Shown here: in pieces, positions 32,365-41,560 of the stretch | Numbering within the stretch: the stretch's first letter is position 1 | How the letters are laid out: each line of letters opens with the position of its first letter | Source of the DNA: Halopenitus sp041821145 | Lineage (GTDB): Archaea > Halobacteriota > Halobacteria > Halobacteriales > Haloferacaceae | DNA: 64,000 bases | Assembly (NCBI RefSeq): GCF_041821145.1 | Contig: NZ_JBGUBC010000008.1 | Span: 62,001 to 126,000, forward strand | Direction: 5' to 3' | Notes under the pieces: generated by a model | The model's input: only the letters and a program-made list of their open reading frames with translations | Told to the model about the DNA's origin: nothing | The model's database searches: none | Translations under genes and position numbers: made by a program

Positions 32365-33153
32365 TCAGGCGTCGTGGATCCCCTCGCCGTCGGTCGCGAC
32401 GGGGCGTGTCGTTCGCGTCAACCGATCCTCGAAGGTAGCATCCTCGGAGGAGTCCGTCGAGAGTGCTCGTCGTCTCTCGATTTCCGCGTGGATCGCGTCG
32501 GTGATTCGTGGATGTTTTCCGAGTGGATCTGCGTACTCGATGCCGCCACGGTCGAGTTCAAGCGCCGCCGGAATCCGCTCCTCGGTCGCCGGAGAGCGAG
32601 TCACGAAGAGCGGAACCGCTACGGCTCGACGCGTCTCGACGGCATATCGGACACACTCGACGGCCGGGTTCTGCACGAGATAACTGGAGATCACCTGGCC
32701 ATATCCCGACCGCTCGCGGAGACGCTGTACGTGATACTCGGCCGTGCGCCGGTGGTGCGGCTTCGAACTGCTGCCGAAAGCGACGAGAACGATCGCGGCA
32801 TCGTCGTCGGGCGGGAGCGACATTGCGGCCCGATCCTCGATCACGTCGGTGACGGCCGGACTTCGCCCGACCGGTTCACAGTACCGGACGTCCCCCTCGA
32901 CGTACGAGAGCGCACCGGGAACGGCATCGAGCGTATCGTGCGCGTGGGCGGCACACATCGGGACGGCATACACGGTGTCGGCGTCGATCCGAGCGAACCG
33001 GTCGCGGAGCTCACGGACCGGTTCCTCCTCGTAGAGCGCGATCTCGACGTCGTCGACCCCGGCGCGTCGAACGAGCCGATCGGCGTGAGTCCGAAAGCTG
33101 TCGCGTGCGGTGCTCGTCTCGCGGCCGATGAGCAGGAGTGAATCGGTCGTCAT
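32365..33153 (-). CDS. cbiX1: Divergent CbiX-type (sirohydrochlorin chelatase-like) protein
   Basis: A 262-residue protein with the two-half layout of CbiX chelatases, which insert cobalt into sirohydrochlorin. The first half reads 'LLLIGRETSTARDSFRTHAD', so the usual GHGS His is Arg; the second half reads 'LVAFGSSSKPHHRRTAEYH'. The second metal-site region keeps His ('PMCAAHAHDTLDAVPG'). The C-terminus has 'YADPLGKHPRITDAIHAEIERR', typical of the family. It sits in the cobalamin island with its own promoter, downstream of cobN-cbiC-cbiE. It may be an accessory or altered-specificity protein; CbiX2 at 43.8-45.1 kb is the better chelatase candidate. Confidence 0.78.
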   Translation of the reverse strand: MTTDSLLLIGRETSTARDSFRTHADRLVRRAGVDDVEIALYEEEPVRELRDRFARIDADTVYAVPMCAAHAHDTLDAVPGALSYVEGDVRYCEPVGRSPAVTDVIEDRAAMSLPPDDDAAIVLVAFGSSSKPHHRRTAEYHVQRLRERSGYGQVISSYLVQNPAVECVRYAVETRRAVAVPLFVTRSPATEERIPAALELDRGGIEYADPLGKHPRITDAIHAEIERRRALSTDSSEDATFEDRLTRTTRPVATDGEGIHDA

Positions 33154-33170
33154 GAGTTAAATAAACTTGT

Positions 33171-33182
33171 GTTTAATTAAAC
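33171..33182 (-). promoter_or_regulatory. Palindromic TATA region of cbiX1
   Basis: GTTTAATTAAAC is a perfect 12-base palindrome 18-29 bases before the cbiX1 ATG and overlaps the position expected for its TATA box. A CAA-N6-TTG site adjoins it upstream. Confidence 0.5.
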
Positions 33183-33195
33183 CAATCTGGCTTGC
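33182..33195. promoter_or_regulatory. CAA-N6-TTG site before cbiX1
   Basis: On the plus strand CCAATCTGGCTTGC. It lies 29-42 bases upstream of the cbiX1 start codon, the same offset as at cobN and nearly the same as at cbiT. Proposed member of a shared cobalamin operator set. Confidence 0.4.
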
Positions 33196-33318
33196 TAAAG
33201 ACGTGGGAGTCGGATGTAAAATACGTTGTGGTCGCAGGAACCCCAACTGTTCGAGAATCCTCCGGATCAAGGAGCGTGTCGATCGGGACGCGGACGGTTC
33301 GAGCGTGGATCGCCCGAA

Positions 33319-34227
33319 TCAACCGTCCGATCGGACCGCGAGCACGGAGAGATCGGAGAACGGCGATTTCCCGGCGTCCGTGTTCGAATCGTTGGATCCC
33401 GAAGTCTCGTCGGCTTCCGAGGTCTGGTTGGATCCGGAACTCCCGTCAGCTCCCGACGTCCCGTCGGATTCTGTGGTTCGATCCGCTCGTTCGGCGAGAT
33501 TGTGAAGCGTCGTTCGCGCGATCGTCTCGTCGTCGTGGGTCAGTCGTTCAAGAACGATCGCCTCAAGCGACGGGGATGCACCCGCATCAAGGAGATCGAC
33601 AGCGACGTCCTCGGGCATCAGATCGTACGGTCGTGGCAACACGAGCAGATGGCGGTCTCCGACGTCCGATCGAAGCCGTTCGAGGTCCGCAGTGAGGTCC
33701 CCGCTTTTGTGAAGTGTCACGAAGGTCGTCTCCTCCATCGGCGTGCGCGCCCGACTGGCCGCGACCTGCAGAGAGGATATCCCCGGAATCACTCGAACGG
33801 GCCGGTCGATGGCCGCCTGTACCTTTCCGACGAACTGGTAGCCCGAATGGTTCGGATCCCCCATCAGGAGCGCGGTTCCGACGGCACCGTCGGCGATGCG
33901 GTCGGCAAAGGCGGCGAGCGTTTCGGCCTCGTCACGATATCCGCATGCGAGGATCTCGGCGTCGATCGCCATCGCTTCCCCGACGTATTCGACGACCGTC
34001 TCGAATCCGACGACGACGTCCGCCTCCCGGATAGCCCGGCGTCCCCGGGGTGTCAGATACTCCGGATTCCCCGGTCCGATCCCGACCGCGTGGATCGGAA
34101 CGGACCCATCGGATCCATCCACCGCCGTATTATCGTCAGCCGACGATAATCCGACCGGCGGTTCCGGTTCCGCCGCAGCCAGGTCCGCGGGATCGGGTCC
34201 AGCATCGAGATCGTAGTCGTCGCTCAT
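33319..34227 (-). CDS. cbiE: Cobalt-precorrin-7 C5-methyltransferase
   Basis: A SAM-dependent corrin methyltransferase of about 302 residues. The core (about residues 45-230) has 'IHAVGIGPGNPEYLTPRGRRAIREADVVVGF' and 'LLMGDPNHSGYQFVGKVQAAI', the CbiE version of the glycine-rich loops, and 'VIPGISSLQVAASRA'. The first 40 residues are acidic; the last 60 form a Ser/Gly/Thr/Asp-rich tail ('TSGADGSSGSNQTSEADE') coded by near-repeats. With CbiT it does the C5/C15 methylations and decarboxylation. Its start overlaps cbiC by four bases; last gene of cobN-cbiC-cbiE. Confidence 0.88.
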   Translation of the reverse strand: MSDDYDLDAGPDPADLAAAEPEPPVGLSSADDNTAVDGSDGSVPIHAVGIGPGNPEYLTPRGRRAIREADVVVGFETVVEYVGEAMAIDAEILACGYRDEAETLAAFADRIADGAVGTALLMGDPNHSGYQFVGKVQAAIDRPVRVIPGISSLQVAASRARTPMEETTFVTLHKSGDLTADLERLRSDVGDRHLLVLPRPYDLMPEDVAVDLLDAGASPSLEAIVLERLTHDDETIARTTLHNLAERADRTTESDGTSGADGSSGSNQTSEADETSGSNDSNTDAGKSPFSDLSVLAVRSDG

Positions 34228-34994
34228 TGCGGATCGTCCGCCCACTCGGCGTCGATCGTCCCGTCGCGGACGTCGCTTGCGACGTGGACGAGTTCATTCG
34301 TCAGGCCGGCGGCGAGCCCGCTGCCGCCACGCCGGCCGACGTTAGTGATCGTGGGGACTCCGTGTTCGAGGGCAACCGACCGCAGGCGGGTTCGGCTTTC
34401 AGCGGCCTTGACGAATCCGACCGGCGTGGCGACCACGACCGCCGGCCGGGTCCCGTCCTCGATGCAGTCCGCGAGCGCGAGCGCGGCGGTCGGTGCGTTC
34501 CCGATCACGGCGATCGCATCCTCGTAGACGCCCTCCCGGTCGAGTTCGAGGACGGACGCCGCGGTCCGAGTCATTCCGGTTCGGTTGGCCAACTCAGCCC
34601 CGTTCCCGATCGCCTTTTTGACCGGACAGTCGTGGCCGCGGCCGGTGATTCCGGCCTCCACCATCGTGATATCGGTCACGATCGGTCGTCGCTCCAGAAC
34701 CGCGCGTGCTCCGGCACGGACCGGCGCGTCATCGTCCTCGTGGCGGCTCCCGTCATCGGTGCCGCCGGTAAAGCGGACGAGATGCTGGAACTCCGGATCG
34801 CCGGTCGCGTGGACCGACTTCTGGCGGATCCGGTCGGCGAGCGTCTCGTCGGGGACGAGTTCGCGGACCCGGTCCATGCTGGTCTCGGCGATCGCCATCG
34901 CGTTCTCGGTGGTCGCACCGAGATCGGCGTACTCGTCGATCGTCTCGGATCCGGCGTCGGTTCTCCCGACACTTGAGGCGTCCTCAGTCGTCAT
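34224..34994 (-). CDS. cbiC: Cobalt-precorrin-8 methylmutase
   Basis: A 256-residue enzyme that moves the C11 methyl group to C12, giving cobyrinate. Motifs: 'DRIRQKSVHATGDPEFQHLVRF' with the catalytic His, 'DITMVEAGITGRG', 'VYEDAIAVIGNAPTAALALADCIEDG' and 'PVGFVKAAESRTRL'. It overlaps cobN upstream and cbiE downstream, so all three are probably co-translated. Confidence 0.94.
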   Translation of the reverse strand: MTTEDASSVGRTDAGSETIDEYADLGATTENAMAIAETSMDRVRELVPDETLADRIRQKSVHATGDPEFQHLVRFTGGTDDGSRHEDDDAPVRAGARAVLERRPIVTDITMVEAGITGRGHDCPVKKAIGNGAELANRTGMTRTAASVLELDREGVYEDAIAVIGNAPTAALALADCIEDGTRPAVVVATPVGFVKAAESRTRLRSVALEHGVPTITNVGRRGGSGLAAGLTNELVHVASDVRDGTIDAEWADDPQ

Positions 34995-37900
34995 CGCTCG
35001 TCACCTCCTGGGAATCGATCTCGGTCGCGTCGTTCGTTGTGTCCGTTTCACCCGCACGCACCTCAAGGTCGCCGTCGACCCGGAGGTTGATGTCGCGGAG
35101 CCGATCCTCGGTTCCGGCGTCGGCGTCCCACAGCCCGCGATCGATCGCCTCGAGCAGCGTGTCGGTGATGCTCTCGAGGGCCCACGGGTTCACCTCGCGC
35201 ATCCACTCGCGCCGGTCGGGGTCGAAGGCGTACTTCCCGGCGACGTCCTCCCAGAGCGTGTCGCTTATCACTCCGGCAGTCGCGTCCCACCCGAGGACGA
35301 CATCAACGGTAGTCGAGAGATCGCCGGCTCCCTTGTATCCGTGTTCCGTCATGCTGTCGAGCCAGTTCGGATTGAGCACGCGGGCTCGCATCGCCTTACG
35401 GACTTTCTCCTCGTTAGTGTACACGGAGACCGCGTCGGGATCGCTCGAGTCCCCGACGTAGGATGCCGGCTCCTCGCCGGCAATGGCCGTTACGGCGGTG
35501 ATGAACCCACCGTGGAAGGCGTACCAGTCGGAGCTGTCGAACTCGTCCTGCTCAGCGGTGTCCTCGATCTTCACCGTCGCCTCCACGTTACCGAGCCGAC
35601 GCTCGAAGGCGCCGTGGGCCGCGGAGACACGTCCGCGCTTCCCGAGCGCGTAGCCGCCCCACTGGGTGTAGACGTCGGCGAGGTCCTCGCGGTCCTCCCA
35701 GTTCCCCTCGTCGACGGCCTTGTTCGTCCCCGCGCCGTAGCCGCCGGGTTTCGTCGTGAACACGCGGTGGGTGGCGGCCGCCTCCGGATCCTCGACGCCC
35801 TCGGACTCCAGCCGGTCCGTCTCCTCCTCGACGTGTTTTTTGACGTAGTTACGGTCGTGGGGCTCATCGAGGGCGACCACCGCCTCGACGGCGTCGTGGA
35901 TGACGCCGGCCGCCTGCGGGAAGGCATCGCGAAAGAGTCCGGAAACGCGAGTCGTAACGTCGATCCGCGGACGTCCGAGATCCGAAAGCGGGATCGGCTC
36001 CACGTCGTCGACTCGACCGGCGTCGGTCCACTCCGGCTCGACGCCCATCAGCGCAAGCACCTGCGCGATCGTCTCGCCACGGGTCCGGACCGTTGGGGTG
36101 CCCCAGGCGACCACGCCGATCTCCTCGGGATACTCGCCGCGTTCGTCGTGATGGCGGTCGACGACGCCCTCGGCGACCTCCCGGCCGACTTCCCAGGCGC
36201 TCCTGGCCGGGACCTTCCGGGGATCGAGCGTGTAGAAGTTACGCCCGCTCGGAAGGAGGTCGACGCCGCCACGCGTGGGGGCGCCGCTGCCGCCCGGCGG
36301 GACGTACTCGCCGGTTAGTGCGTCGGCCGTTCGAGGGATCTCCTCGATCGCGCCGTGAACGCGCGGGGCCGCCTCCTCACAGATGAACGCCAGCGCCTCC
36401 CGAAGGTCCTCGTGTGCCCCGGGGCTCGCACGGGCCTCGCCGATCGGATCGAGGTCGACCACGAGAAGATTCATGTTCACCTCGCGATCCGTCTCGGAGC
36501 CGGACGGGTCCTCCTCGTCCGCCTCGCGCGTCCGGCCGTCGACCTCCGAGTCGGGCACGTCGAAATCGTGCTCGGCCAGGGTCGCGACGAGTTCGAGGCT
36601 CGTCTCGTGAACGACGTCGGCCGCGGCAGCCAGCGTCATGCCGAGATCCTCGTCGTAGGCTCCCGGTTCGTTCACCATCCGCTCGTGATCGATCCCGAGG
36701 ACGCCGGCCACGCTCTCACGGAGGCTCGGCCCGCCAGGGTTCTCCAGTCGGGTCAAGGCGACCAGATACTCGACGAGCCGGTCGTCCGCAGGCGGCTCCC
36801 CCATGGTGTGGAGGCCATAGCGGATCTGTGTCGTCTTCACGTCCGTGAGGTACTCGTGGATGCGCTCGACGAGCGCGTCGACATCGAGGTCGTCACCATC
36901 GACGTCCCCTTCGGCGAGCGTCGAGCCAGCTTCCTCGGGGCCGCGGACGGTGGCCCGTTCGTCGATGGTCCCCTCGATCCCGAGTTCGACGGCGAGATCG
37001 AGGTCCGCAACCGTCTCCCACAGGAGGCGTTCGAGCCCCTCGCCGTCGTCGGTTCGGGCGTCCTCCATTCCTGCCTCTCGGTAGCGATCGGCCAACTCCT
37101 CAAGCTCCGCGAGCTCGTCGTAGGTGCCGGCGTTTCCCATCACCGGCGTGAGATGGTCGACGATCGCGGCGTACGAGCGCCGCTTCGCCTGGGTTCCCTC
37201 ACCGGGGTTGTTGATCACGTACGGATAGACGTTCGGGACGTCGTCGATCAGCCCGTCCGGGGCGCTCTCGGCGTCGAGTCCGACCGTCTTTCCGGGGAGC
37301 CACTCGAGGCTGCCGTGCGTGCCCAGATGGACGACGGCGTCGGCCTCAAAGGTGTTCCGGAGCCAGGCGTAGAAAGCCACGTAGTCGTGTGGGGGCTGGA
37401 GGTCGGAGTCGTGATACACCTTCGTGGGGTCCATCCCGAACCCGCGGGGTGGCTGGACCGTGACGATGACGTTACCGAACTCAACGCCGGGGATCGCGAA
37501 CGGTCGGTCCGGGGGATCACCCCACTCCTCGCGGACGTTCTCACGAAGCGAATCGTTCAGGGCGCCAAACCACTCGCGATACTGGCCGGTGGAAACGACG
37601 TCGACACTCGCCTCCCGGACGTCCTCGGGGGCAACCCACCGCGAGTCGAGGGTCAACTGGTCGGTCAGCCGATCGATGAGTTCCGCGCCGTCCGCGGGGA
37701 TCGGAGCGTCAGCCGATGCGGACGTCGTCTCTCCGTTCTCGCCGAGGTCGTAGCCCCGATCGGCCAACTCCGCCAGGAGGTTTCGGGTGCTTGCGGGGGT
37801 ATCGAGCCCGAAGGCGGTACCGATGCCGTCGTCGCTCGGAGGGTAGTTGTGCAGGACGACCGCAATGGACTTCTCCGCGTTCGGCGTGTGCCGGAGTTCG

Positions 37901-39048
37901 GCCCAGTTGACCGCGAGGCGGGCGGCGTGGTCGATCCGGTCGTCAATCGGGAAATGCTGTTTCGGCGCCGTGCCGATCCCGGCGTCGTCGTCCGTGCGCT
38001 CCTTGCCACTTATCGGATGGGTAATGACGTTGCCGTCGAACTCCGGAAGCGCGACCGAGAGCGCGAGTTCAAAGCCCATCACGCCGGTGTCGCTTGCGGC
38101 GTACCGGGATCGGGATCGCATCGTCGTGACCGTCTGAATCACGGGCACGCCAAGGCGATCGAGGAAGACGTCCTCGGCGGATTCCCCTTCGTCGCTCGCG
38201 TCGCGACCGCGCTCGTCCATCGACAGCGAGAACATGAACGACGAGAGGACGGCGTCGACGATCGGCTCGCCGGTCGCGTCGGTGAGCCACTCGTCCGTGA
38301 CGCGCTCCGCATCCCATCCCCCATCCGTGTCGGAGGCCGGATTACAAAACACCGGGAGCGCGTTCGCACCCTGCGCCTCAAGCGCGCGTACCTGCGCGTC
38401 GACGTACCGGAGGTTCTCGTGGGTCCAGTGGGACTCATAAAACCAGACGGCGACCGTCGGCGCGTCCGGATCGAGGCTCGCGAGCAGTTCCTCGTAGCTC
38501 GCGCCGGGACGATCGGGGTGATAGACGCCCTCCGTCGGCAGGGAGACGGGATCGTCGTAGGGACGGTCCTCGTCGCCGACGCTCCCGTCGACGGGGGCGT
38601 CATCCCCCTCAACGGACGCATCTGACTCCTCAAGCGATACACCAGTCCCCGTGCCGGCGTATTCGTCAACGAGAAACCGGAGGCAGTTGGCGACGTTGAC
38701 GGTCCCGCCTCGGTCCAGATACTCGTAGACGCGATCGCGGACGGCCGGATCGACGGTCGTGTCTTCGATCGCGTAGGCGTCGCCCGTCGAGTTCACTACG
38801 AGCGGGACCCCGGCCTCAGTGAGGCGATCAACGGCATGCTCGTAGCCGGGCATGCTCCCCTCTGAGCCGTGGAGCCAGCAGATCACGGCGGTCGCATCGG
38901 TCAATTCCTCGACGAACGCGGCGGCGTCCGTCTCGTCGTCTAGGTCGCTTGCCGACCGGACGACCAGTTCGGCGTCGACCTCCTCGGCCGCCCGTCCGAT
39001 CGCCCCCAGTTCGTTCTCGGTCGCGGTGTAGATCCCGATCGTTGGCAT
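34984..39048 (-). CDS. cobN: Cobaltochelatase large subunit CobN
   Basis: A 1354-residue protein of the CobN/ChlH family, the substrate-binding subunit of the ATP-dependent cobalt chelatase. Family marks: 'VQPPRGFGMDPTKVYHDSDLQPPHDYVAFYAWLRNTF', 'HLGTHGSLEWLPGKTVGL', and the C-terminal 'WDATAGVISDTLWEDVAGKYAFDPDRREWMREVNPWALESI'. The N-terminal 150 residues are the flavodoxin-like head. Two acidic low-complexity inserts are seen (near residues 185-215 and 955-985). The ATG at 39048 (MPTIGIYTATENELG) is leaderless-like. It is divergent from the chlI-chlD fusion only 34 bases away, its expected ATPase partner. Confidence 0.95.
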   Translation of the reverse strand: MPTIGIYTATENELGAIGRAAEEVDAELVVRSASDLDDETDAAAFVEELTDATAVICWLHGSEGSMPGYEHAVDRLTEAGVPLVVNSTGDAYAIEDTTVDPAVRDRVYEYLDRGGTVNVANCLRFLVDEYAGTGTGVSLEESDASVEGDDAPVDGSVGDEDRPYDDPVSLPTEGVYHPDRPGASYEELLASLDPDAPTVAVWFYESHWTHENLRYVDAQVRALEAQGANALPVFCNPASDTDGGWDAERVTDEWLTDATGEPIVDAVLSSFMFSLSMDERGRDASDEGESAEDVFLDRLGVPVIQTVTTMRSRSRYAASDTGVMGFELALSVALPEFDGNVITHPISGKERTDDDAGIGTAPKQHFPIDDRIDHAARLAVNWAELRHTPNAEKSIAVVLHNYPPSDDGIGTAFGLDTPASTRNLLAELADRGYDLGENGETTSASADAPIPADGAELIDRLTDQLTLDSRWVAPEDVREASVDVVSTGQYREWFGALNDSLRENVREEWGDPPDRPFAIPGVEFGNVIVTVQPPRGFGMDPTKVYHDSDLQPPHDYVAFYAWLRNTFEADAVVHLGTHGSLEWLPGKTVGLDAESAPDGLIDDVPNVYPYVINNPGEGTQAKRRSYAAIVDHLTPVMGNAGTYDELAELEELADRYREAGMEDARTDDGEGLERLLWETVADLDLAVELGIEGTIDERATVRGPEEAGSTLAEGDVDGDDLDVDALVERIHEYLTDVKTTQIRYGLHTMGEPPADDRLVEYLVALTRLENPGGPSLRESVAGVLGIDHERMVNEPGAYDEDLGMTLAAAADVVHETSLELVATLAEHDFDVPDSEVDGRTREADEEDPSGSETDREVNMNLLVVDLDPIGEARASPGAHEDLREALAFICEEAAPRVHGAIEEIPRTADALTGEYVPPGGSGAPTRGGVDLLPSGRNFYTLDPRKVPARSAWEVGREVAEGVVDRHHDERGEYPEEIGVVAWGTPTVRTRGETIAQVLALMGVEPEWTDAGRVDDVEPIPLSDLGRPRIDVTTRVSGLFRDAFPQAAGVIHDAVEAVVALDEPHDRNYVKKHVEEETDRLESEGVEDPEAAATHRVFTTKPGGYGAGTNKAVDEGNWEDREDLADVYTQWGGYALGKRGRVSAAHGAFERRLGNVEATVKIEDTAEQDEFDSSDWYAFHGGFITAVTAIAGEEPASYVGDSSDPDAVSVYTNEEKVRKAMRARVLNPNWLDSMTEHGYKGAGDLSTTVDVVLGWDATAGVISDTLWEDVAGKYAFDPDRREWMREVNPWALESITDTLLEAIDRGLWDADAGTEDRLRDINLRVDGDLEVRAGETDTTNDATEIDSQEVTSDDD

Positions 39049-39076
39049 AACGTTGTTAAACCTCCATGAATCTAAG

Positions 39077-39090
39077 ACAAGTATGATTGA
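39077..39090. promoter_or_regulatory. CAA-N6-TTG site in the cobN / chlID divergent promoter
   Basis: On the plus strand ACAAGTATGATTGA. It is 29-42 bases upstream of the cobN start and covers the start codon of the chelatase ATPase gene (ATG at 39083). A protein bound here could touch both promoters. The putative TATA boxes are near 39068-39075 (cobN) and 39054-39061 (chlID). Confidence 0.45.
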
Positions 39091-41458
39091 TTTAGGAAAG
39101 AACAAAAAGGCTTCGCACGATCGCGGCGAAGCGCCCTCGTTCGGCGAGATCGTCGGCCAGGAGGAACTCAAGCGTGGTTTACTCGCCGTCGCGGCCAATG
39201 ACGATCTCGACGGGCTCCTCGTACGCGGCGAGAAGGGAACGGCGAAGTCGACGGCCGTCCGCGGACTCGCCGACCTTCTCCCGACGCAGGTCGTCGTCGA
39301 GGGATGTCCCTACGGCTGTCCACCCGACGATCCCGGCCGGCAGTGTGGTGCCTGTCGCGACCGATCCCGGGCAGATCTCACGGCGGTCGAACGGCCGGTT
39401 CCACTGGTGACCCTCCCGTTGAGCGCGACCCGCGAGCGCGTCGTGGGGACGCTCTCCGTGGCCGATGCACTGGCCGGTGACTATGAGTTCGATCCGGGCC
39501 TTCTCGCGCGAGCCAATCGCGGAATCCTGTACGTTGACGAGGTGAATCTCCTCGAGGATCACCTCGTCGACACGCTTCTCGATGCGGCCGCAAGCGGGGT
39601 CAATCGGGTCGAGCGCGACGGCGTGAGCGTGGACCACCCTGCGAAGTTCACGCTCGTCGGGACGATGAATCCCGAGGAGGGTGACCTCCGGCCACAGTTG
39701 CGCGACCGCTTTGCCCTCCAGGCGACCGTCGAGGGATGTCGAGCGATCGAGGACCGGGTGGCGATCATCGATCGGGCGATCGGTTCTGCCAAGGACACCG
39801 CCGACCAGAAACACCCGAACGACCGCGACGACCGATCCGACACCGCCGACCGAACGGCGGAGTACCGCGATCGGCTTCAGCGGGCACGCCGTCGGCTCGC
39901 GGACGTCTCGCTTCCCCGATCGTTCCGCCAAGAGATCGCGGAACTATGTCGCGACGCCGGCGTCGAGGGACACCGGGGAGACATCGCGACCGCCCGTGCC
40001 GCGCGAACGTTCGCGGCGCTCGACGATCGCGGCCGAGTCATCGAATCGGACGTCCGGCGGGCCGCGTCCTTCGCGCTCCCCCACCGGTTGCGATCACGTC
40101 CGTTCGAGGAGGCTCCCGATCCGGAGGACCTCATCGACGACCACTTCGACTCCGACGGATCGGAGTCGAACTCGGAGGAGCGGACCGAGGAGGAGACGGA
40201 GGACGCAGGAAAAACGGAACGGGACGAGAAGGACGAAGGTAACGGAGAACGCGCGGAGAACAGGACGGAAGAGCCGGATACGGGGAAGGACGGAACCGAT
40301 CGCGACGAGCGAGCGGGCGGCCAAGACCGGGTCGATGAGGACCGCAATGGCGAGAACCGAACCGACGAGGACGAGCGCGGAGTCGGCTCCTCAAATGAAC
40401 CGCTCGACGGAGCGTCCGAAACGGATCCCGATCGAACGATCGAGAAGACGACTGCGGATGAGAGCGGAACTGACGATCCGGGCGAGGGCAGAGTCGACGA
40501 TCCGGACGGAGACGGACAGGGGTCGGACGATCGGGAGAGTGAGGAATCGGGAGCATCATCCGAACGGCAACCGGTCGGCGAGGAGGGACGCGGTGACGGA
40601 GTGGAGGACCGACCGGACCAAACCCCGATCGTTCCTGGCGAGTCGCGTTCCGGGATCGAACCGGGGAGTGCTTCCGATCTCCCGATTCCGGAACCGATCG
40701 ACGGCGGTCCCTCCGACGGCAGTGGATCCGGGTCACGAACGCGTTCGGAAGTCGGCGGGAGCGACTCGGGACCGCGGATCCGATCAGAGCCGACGAAGTC
40801 GTCCCGAGCGTCCGACATCGACGTTGGAGCGTCCCTCCGGGCGGCGACCCAGCGTGGTTCCGGAGCGATCGAGTCCCGCGATCTCAGACGCTCGGTTCGG
40901 CGCGGGAACGCCGCCGCGCTCGTCGTGTTCGCCGTCGATGCCAGCGCCTCGATGCGTCCGGCCATGCGCGCGGCCAAGGGAACCGCTCTGGAGCTTTTGA
41001 AGGACGCCTACCAACACCGCGATGAGGTCGCGGTCGTCGCGTTCGCCGGGACCGACGCCGACGTACTGGTCCCCCCGACCGACAGCGTCGAGTTGGCCGC
41101 CCGCCATCTCAAGGACATCCCGACCGGCGACCGGACGCCGCTTCCGGCCGGATTGCGAACCGTCGGAGACGTCCTGCACCGGGCGGAGCCCGCCGCGAGC
41201 GTGGTCGTGATCGTCACCGACGGACGGACGAACGTCGCGGACGGAAGCCCGAGCGCCGAAACGCGCGATGCGGCACGCGAACTCGCCGCGACGGATACAC
41301 ACGTGGTCGTCGTCGACGCGGGCAGGAACGATCGGGACCGCGATCGATCGAGTCTCACGGACGTCATCGTCGCGGAGACCCTCGCGGAACGCATCCCGCT
41401 ACCGGCGCTGTCGGCCGATCGGATCGACGCGGCCGTAGGAAGCGTACACGAGGGGTGA
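39083..41458 (+). CDS. ChlI-ChlD fusion: AAA+ and VWA chelatase subunit
   Basis: A 791-residue fusion of the two small chelatase subunits. Residues 15-345 are an AAA+ ATPase of the ChlI/BchI type: Walker A 'VRGEKGTAKSTAVRGL', an inserted Cys cluster 'CPYGCPPDDPGRQCGACRDR', Walker B 'GILYVDEVNLLEDHLV'. Residues 350-600 are a long Asp/Glu/Arg/Ser-rich linker. Residues 610-791 form a VWA domain with MIDAS 'VFAVDASASMRPAMRAAK' and 'VVIVTDGRTNVADG'. It should power cobalt insertion by CobN, replacing CobS and CobT. It is divergent from cobN. Confidence 0.9.
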   Translation: MIDLGKNKKASHDRGEAPSFGEIVGQEELKRGLLAVAANDDLDGLLVRGEKGTAKSTAVRGLADLLPTQVVVEGCPYGCPPDDPGRQCGACRDRSRADLTAVERPVPLVTLPLSATRERVVGTLSVADALAGDYEFDPGLLARANRGILYVDEVNLLEDHLVDTLLDAAASGVNRVERDGVSVDHPAKFTLVGTMNPEEGDLRPQLRDRFALQATVEGCRAIEDRVAIIDRAIGSAKDTADQKHPNDRDDRSDTADRTAEYRDRLQRARRRLADVSLPRSFRQEIAELCRDAGVEGHRGDIATARAARTFAALDDRGRVIESDVRRAASFALPHRLRSRPFEEAPDPEDLIDDHFDSDGSESNSEERTEEETEDAGKTERDEKDEGNGERAENRTEEPDTGKDGTDRDERAGGQDRVDEDRNGENRTDEDERGVGSSNEPLDGASETDPDRTIEKTTADESGTDDPGEGRVDDPDGDGQGSDDRESEESGASSERQPVGEEGRGDGVEDRPDQTPIVPGESRSGIEPGSASDLPIPEPIDGGPSDGSGSGSRTRSEVGGSDSGPRIRSEPTKSSRASDIDVGASLRAATQRGSGAIESRDLRRSVRRGNAAALVVFAVDASASMRPAMRAAKGTALELLKDAYQHRDEVAVVAFAGTDADVLVPPTDSVELAARHLKDIPTGDRTPLPAGLRTVGDVLHRAEPAASVVVIVTDGRTNVADGSPSAETRDAARELAATDTHVVVVDAGRNDRDRDRSSLTDVIVAETLAERIPLPALSADRIDAAVGSVHEG

Positions 41459-41524
41459 CGGCGGAATCGGCGATCGGAGGACGTCACTCGAAGACAAGTC
41501 GATCGTCGTTCACTCGAAAGTTTT

Positions 41525-41538
41525 ACAACCTTAGTTGA
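41525..41538. promoter_or_regulatory. CAA-N6-TTG site before cbtB
   Basis: ACAACCTTAGTTGA, 23-36 bases before the cbtB ATG, contains the perfect palindromic arms CAAC and GTTG. It overlaps the expected TATA position. Confidence 0.45.
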
Positions 41539-41560
41539 TGTTGTGCAATTTGTATTTATT

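Noticed and set aside
32336..33141. Plus-strand open frames opposite cbiX1
   Set aside because: Shadows of cbiX1; translations lack motifs and cbiX1 has the expected promoter.
36355..38625. Plus-strand open frame of 756 codons
   Set aside because: Antisense to cobN, whose protein has clear family motifs; the antisense translation is low-complexity Arg/Val/Asp-rich.
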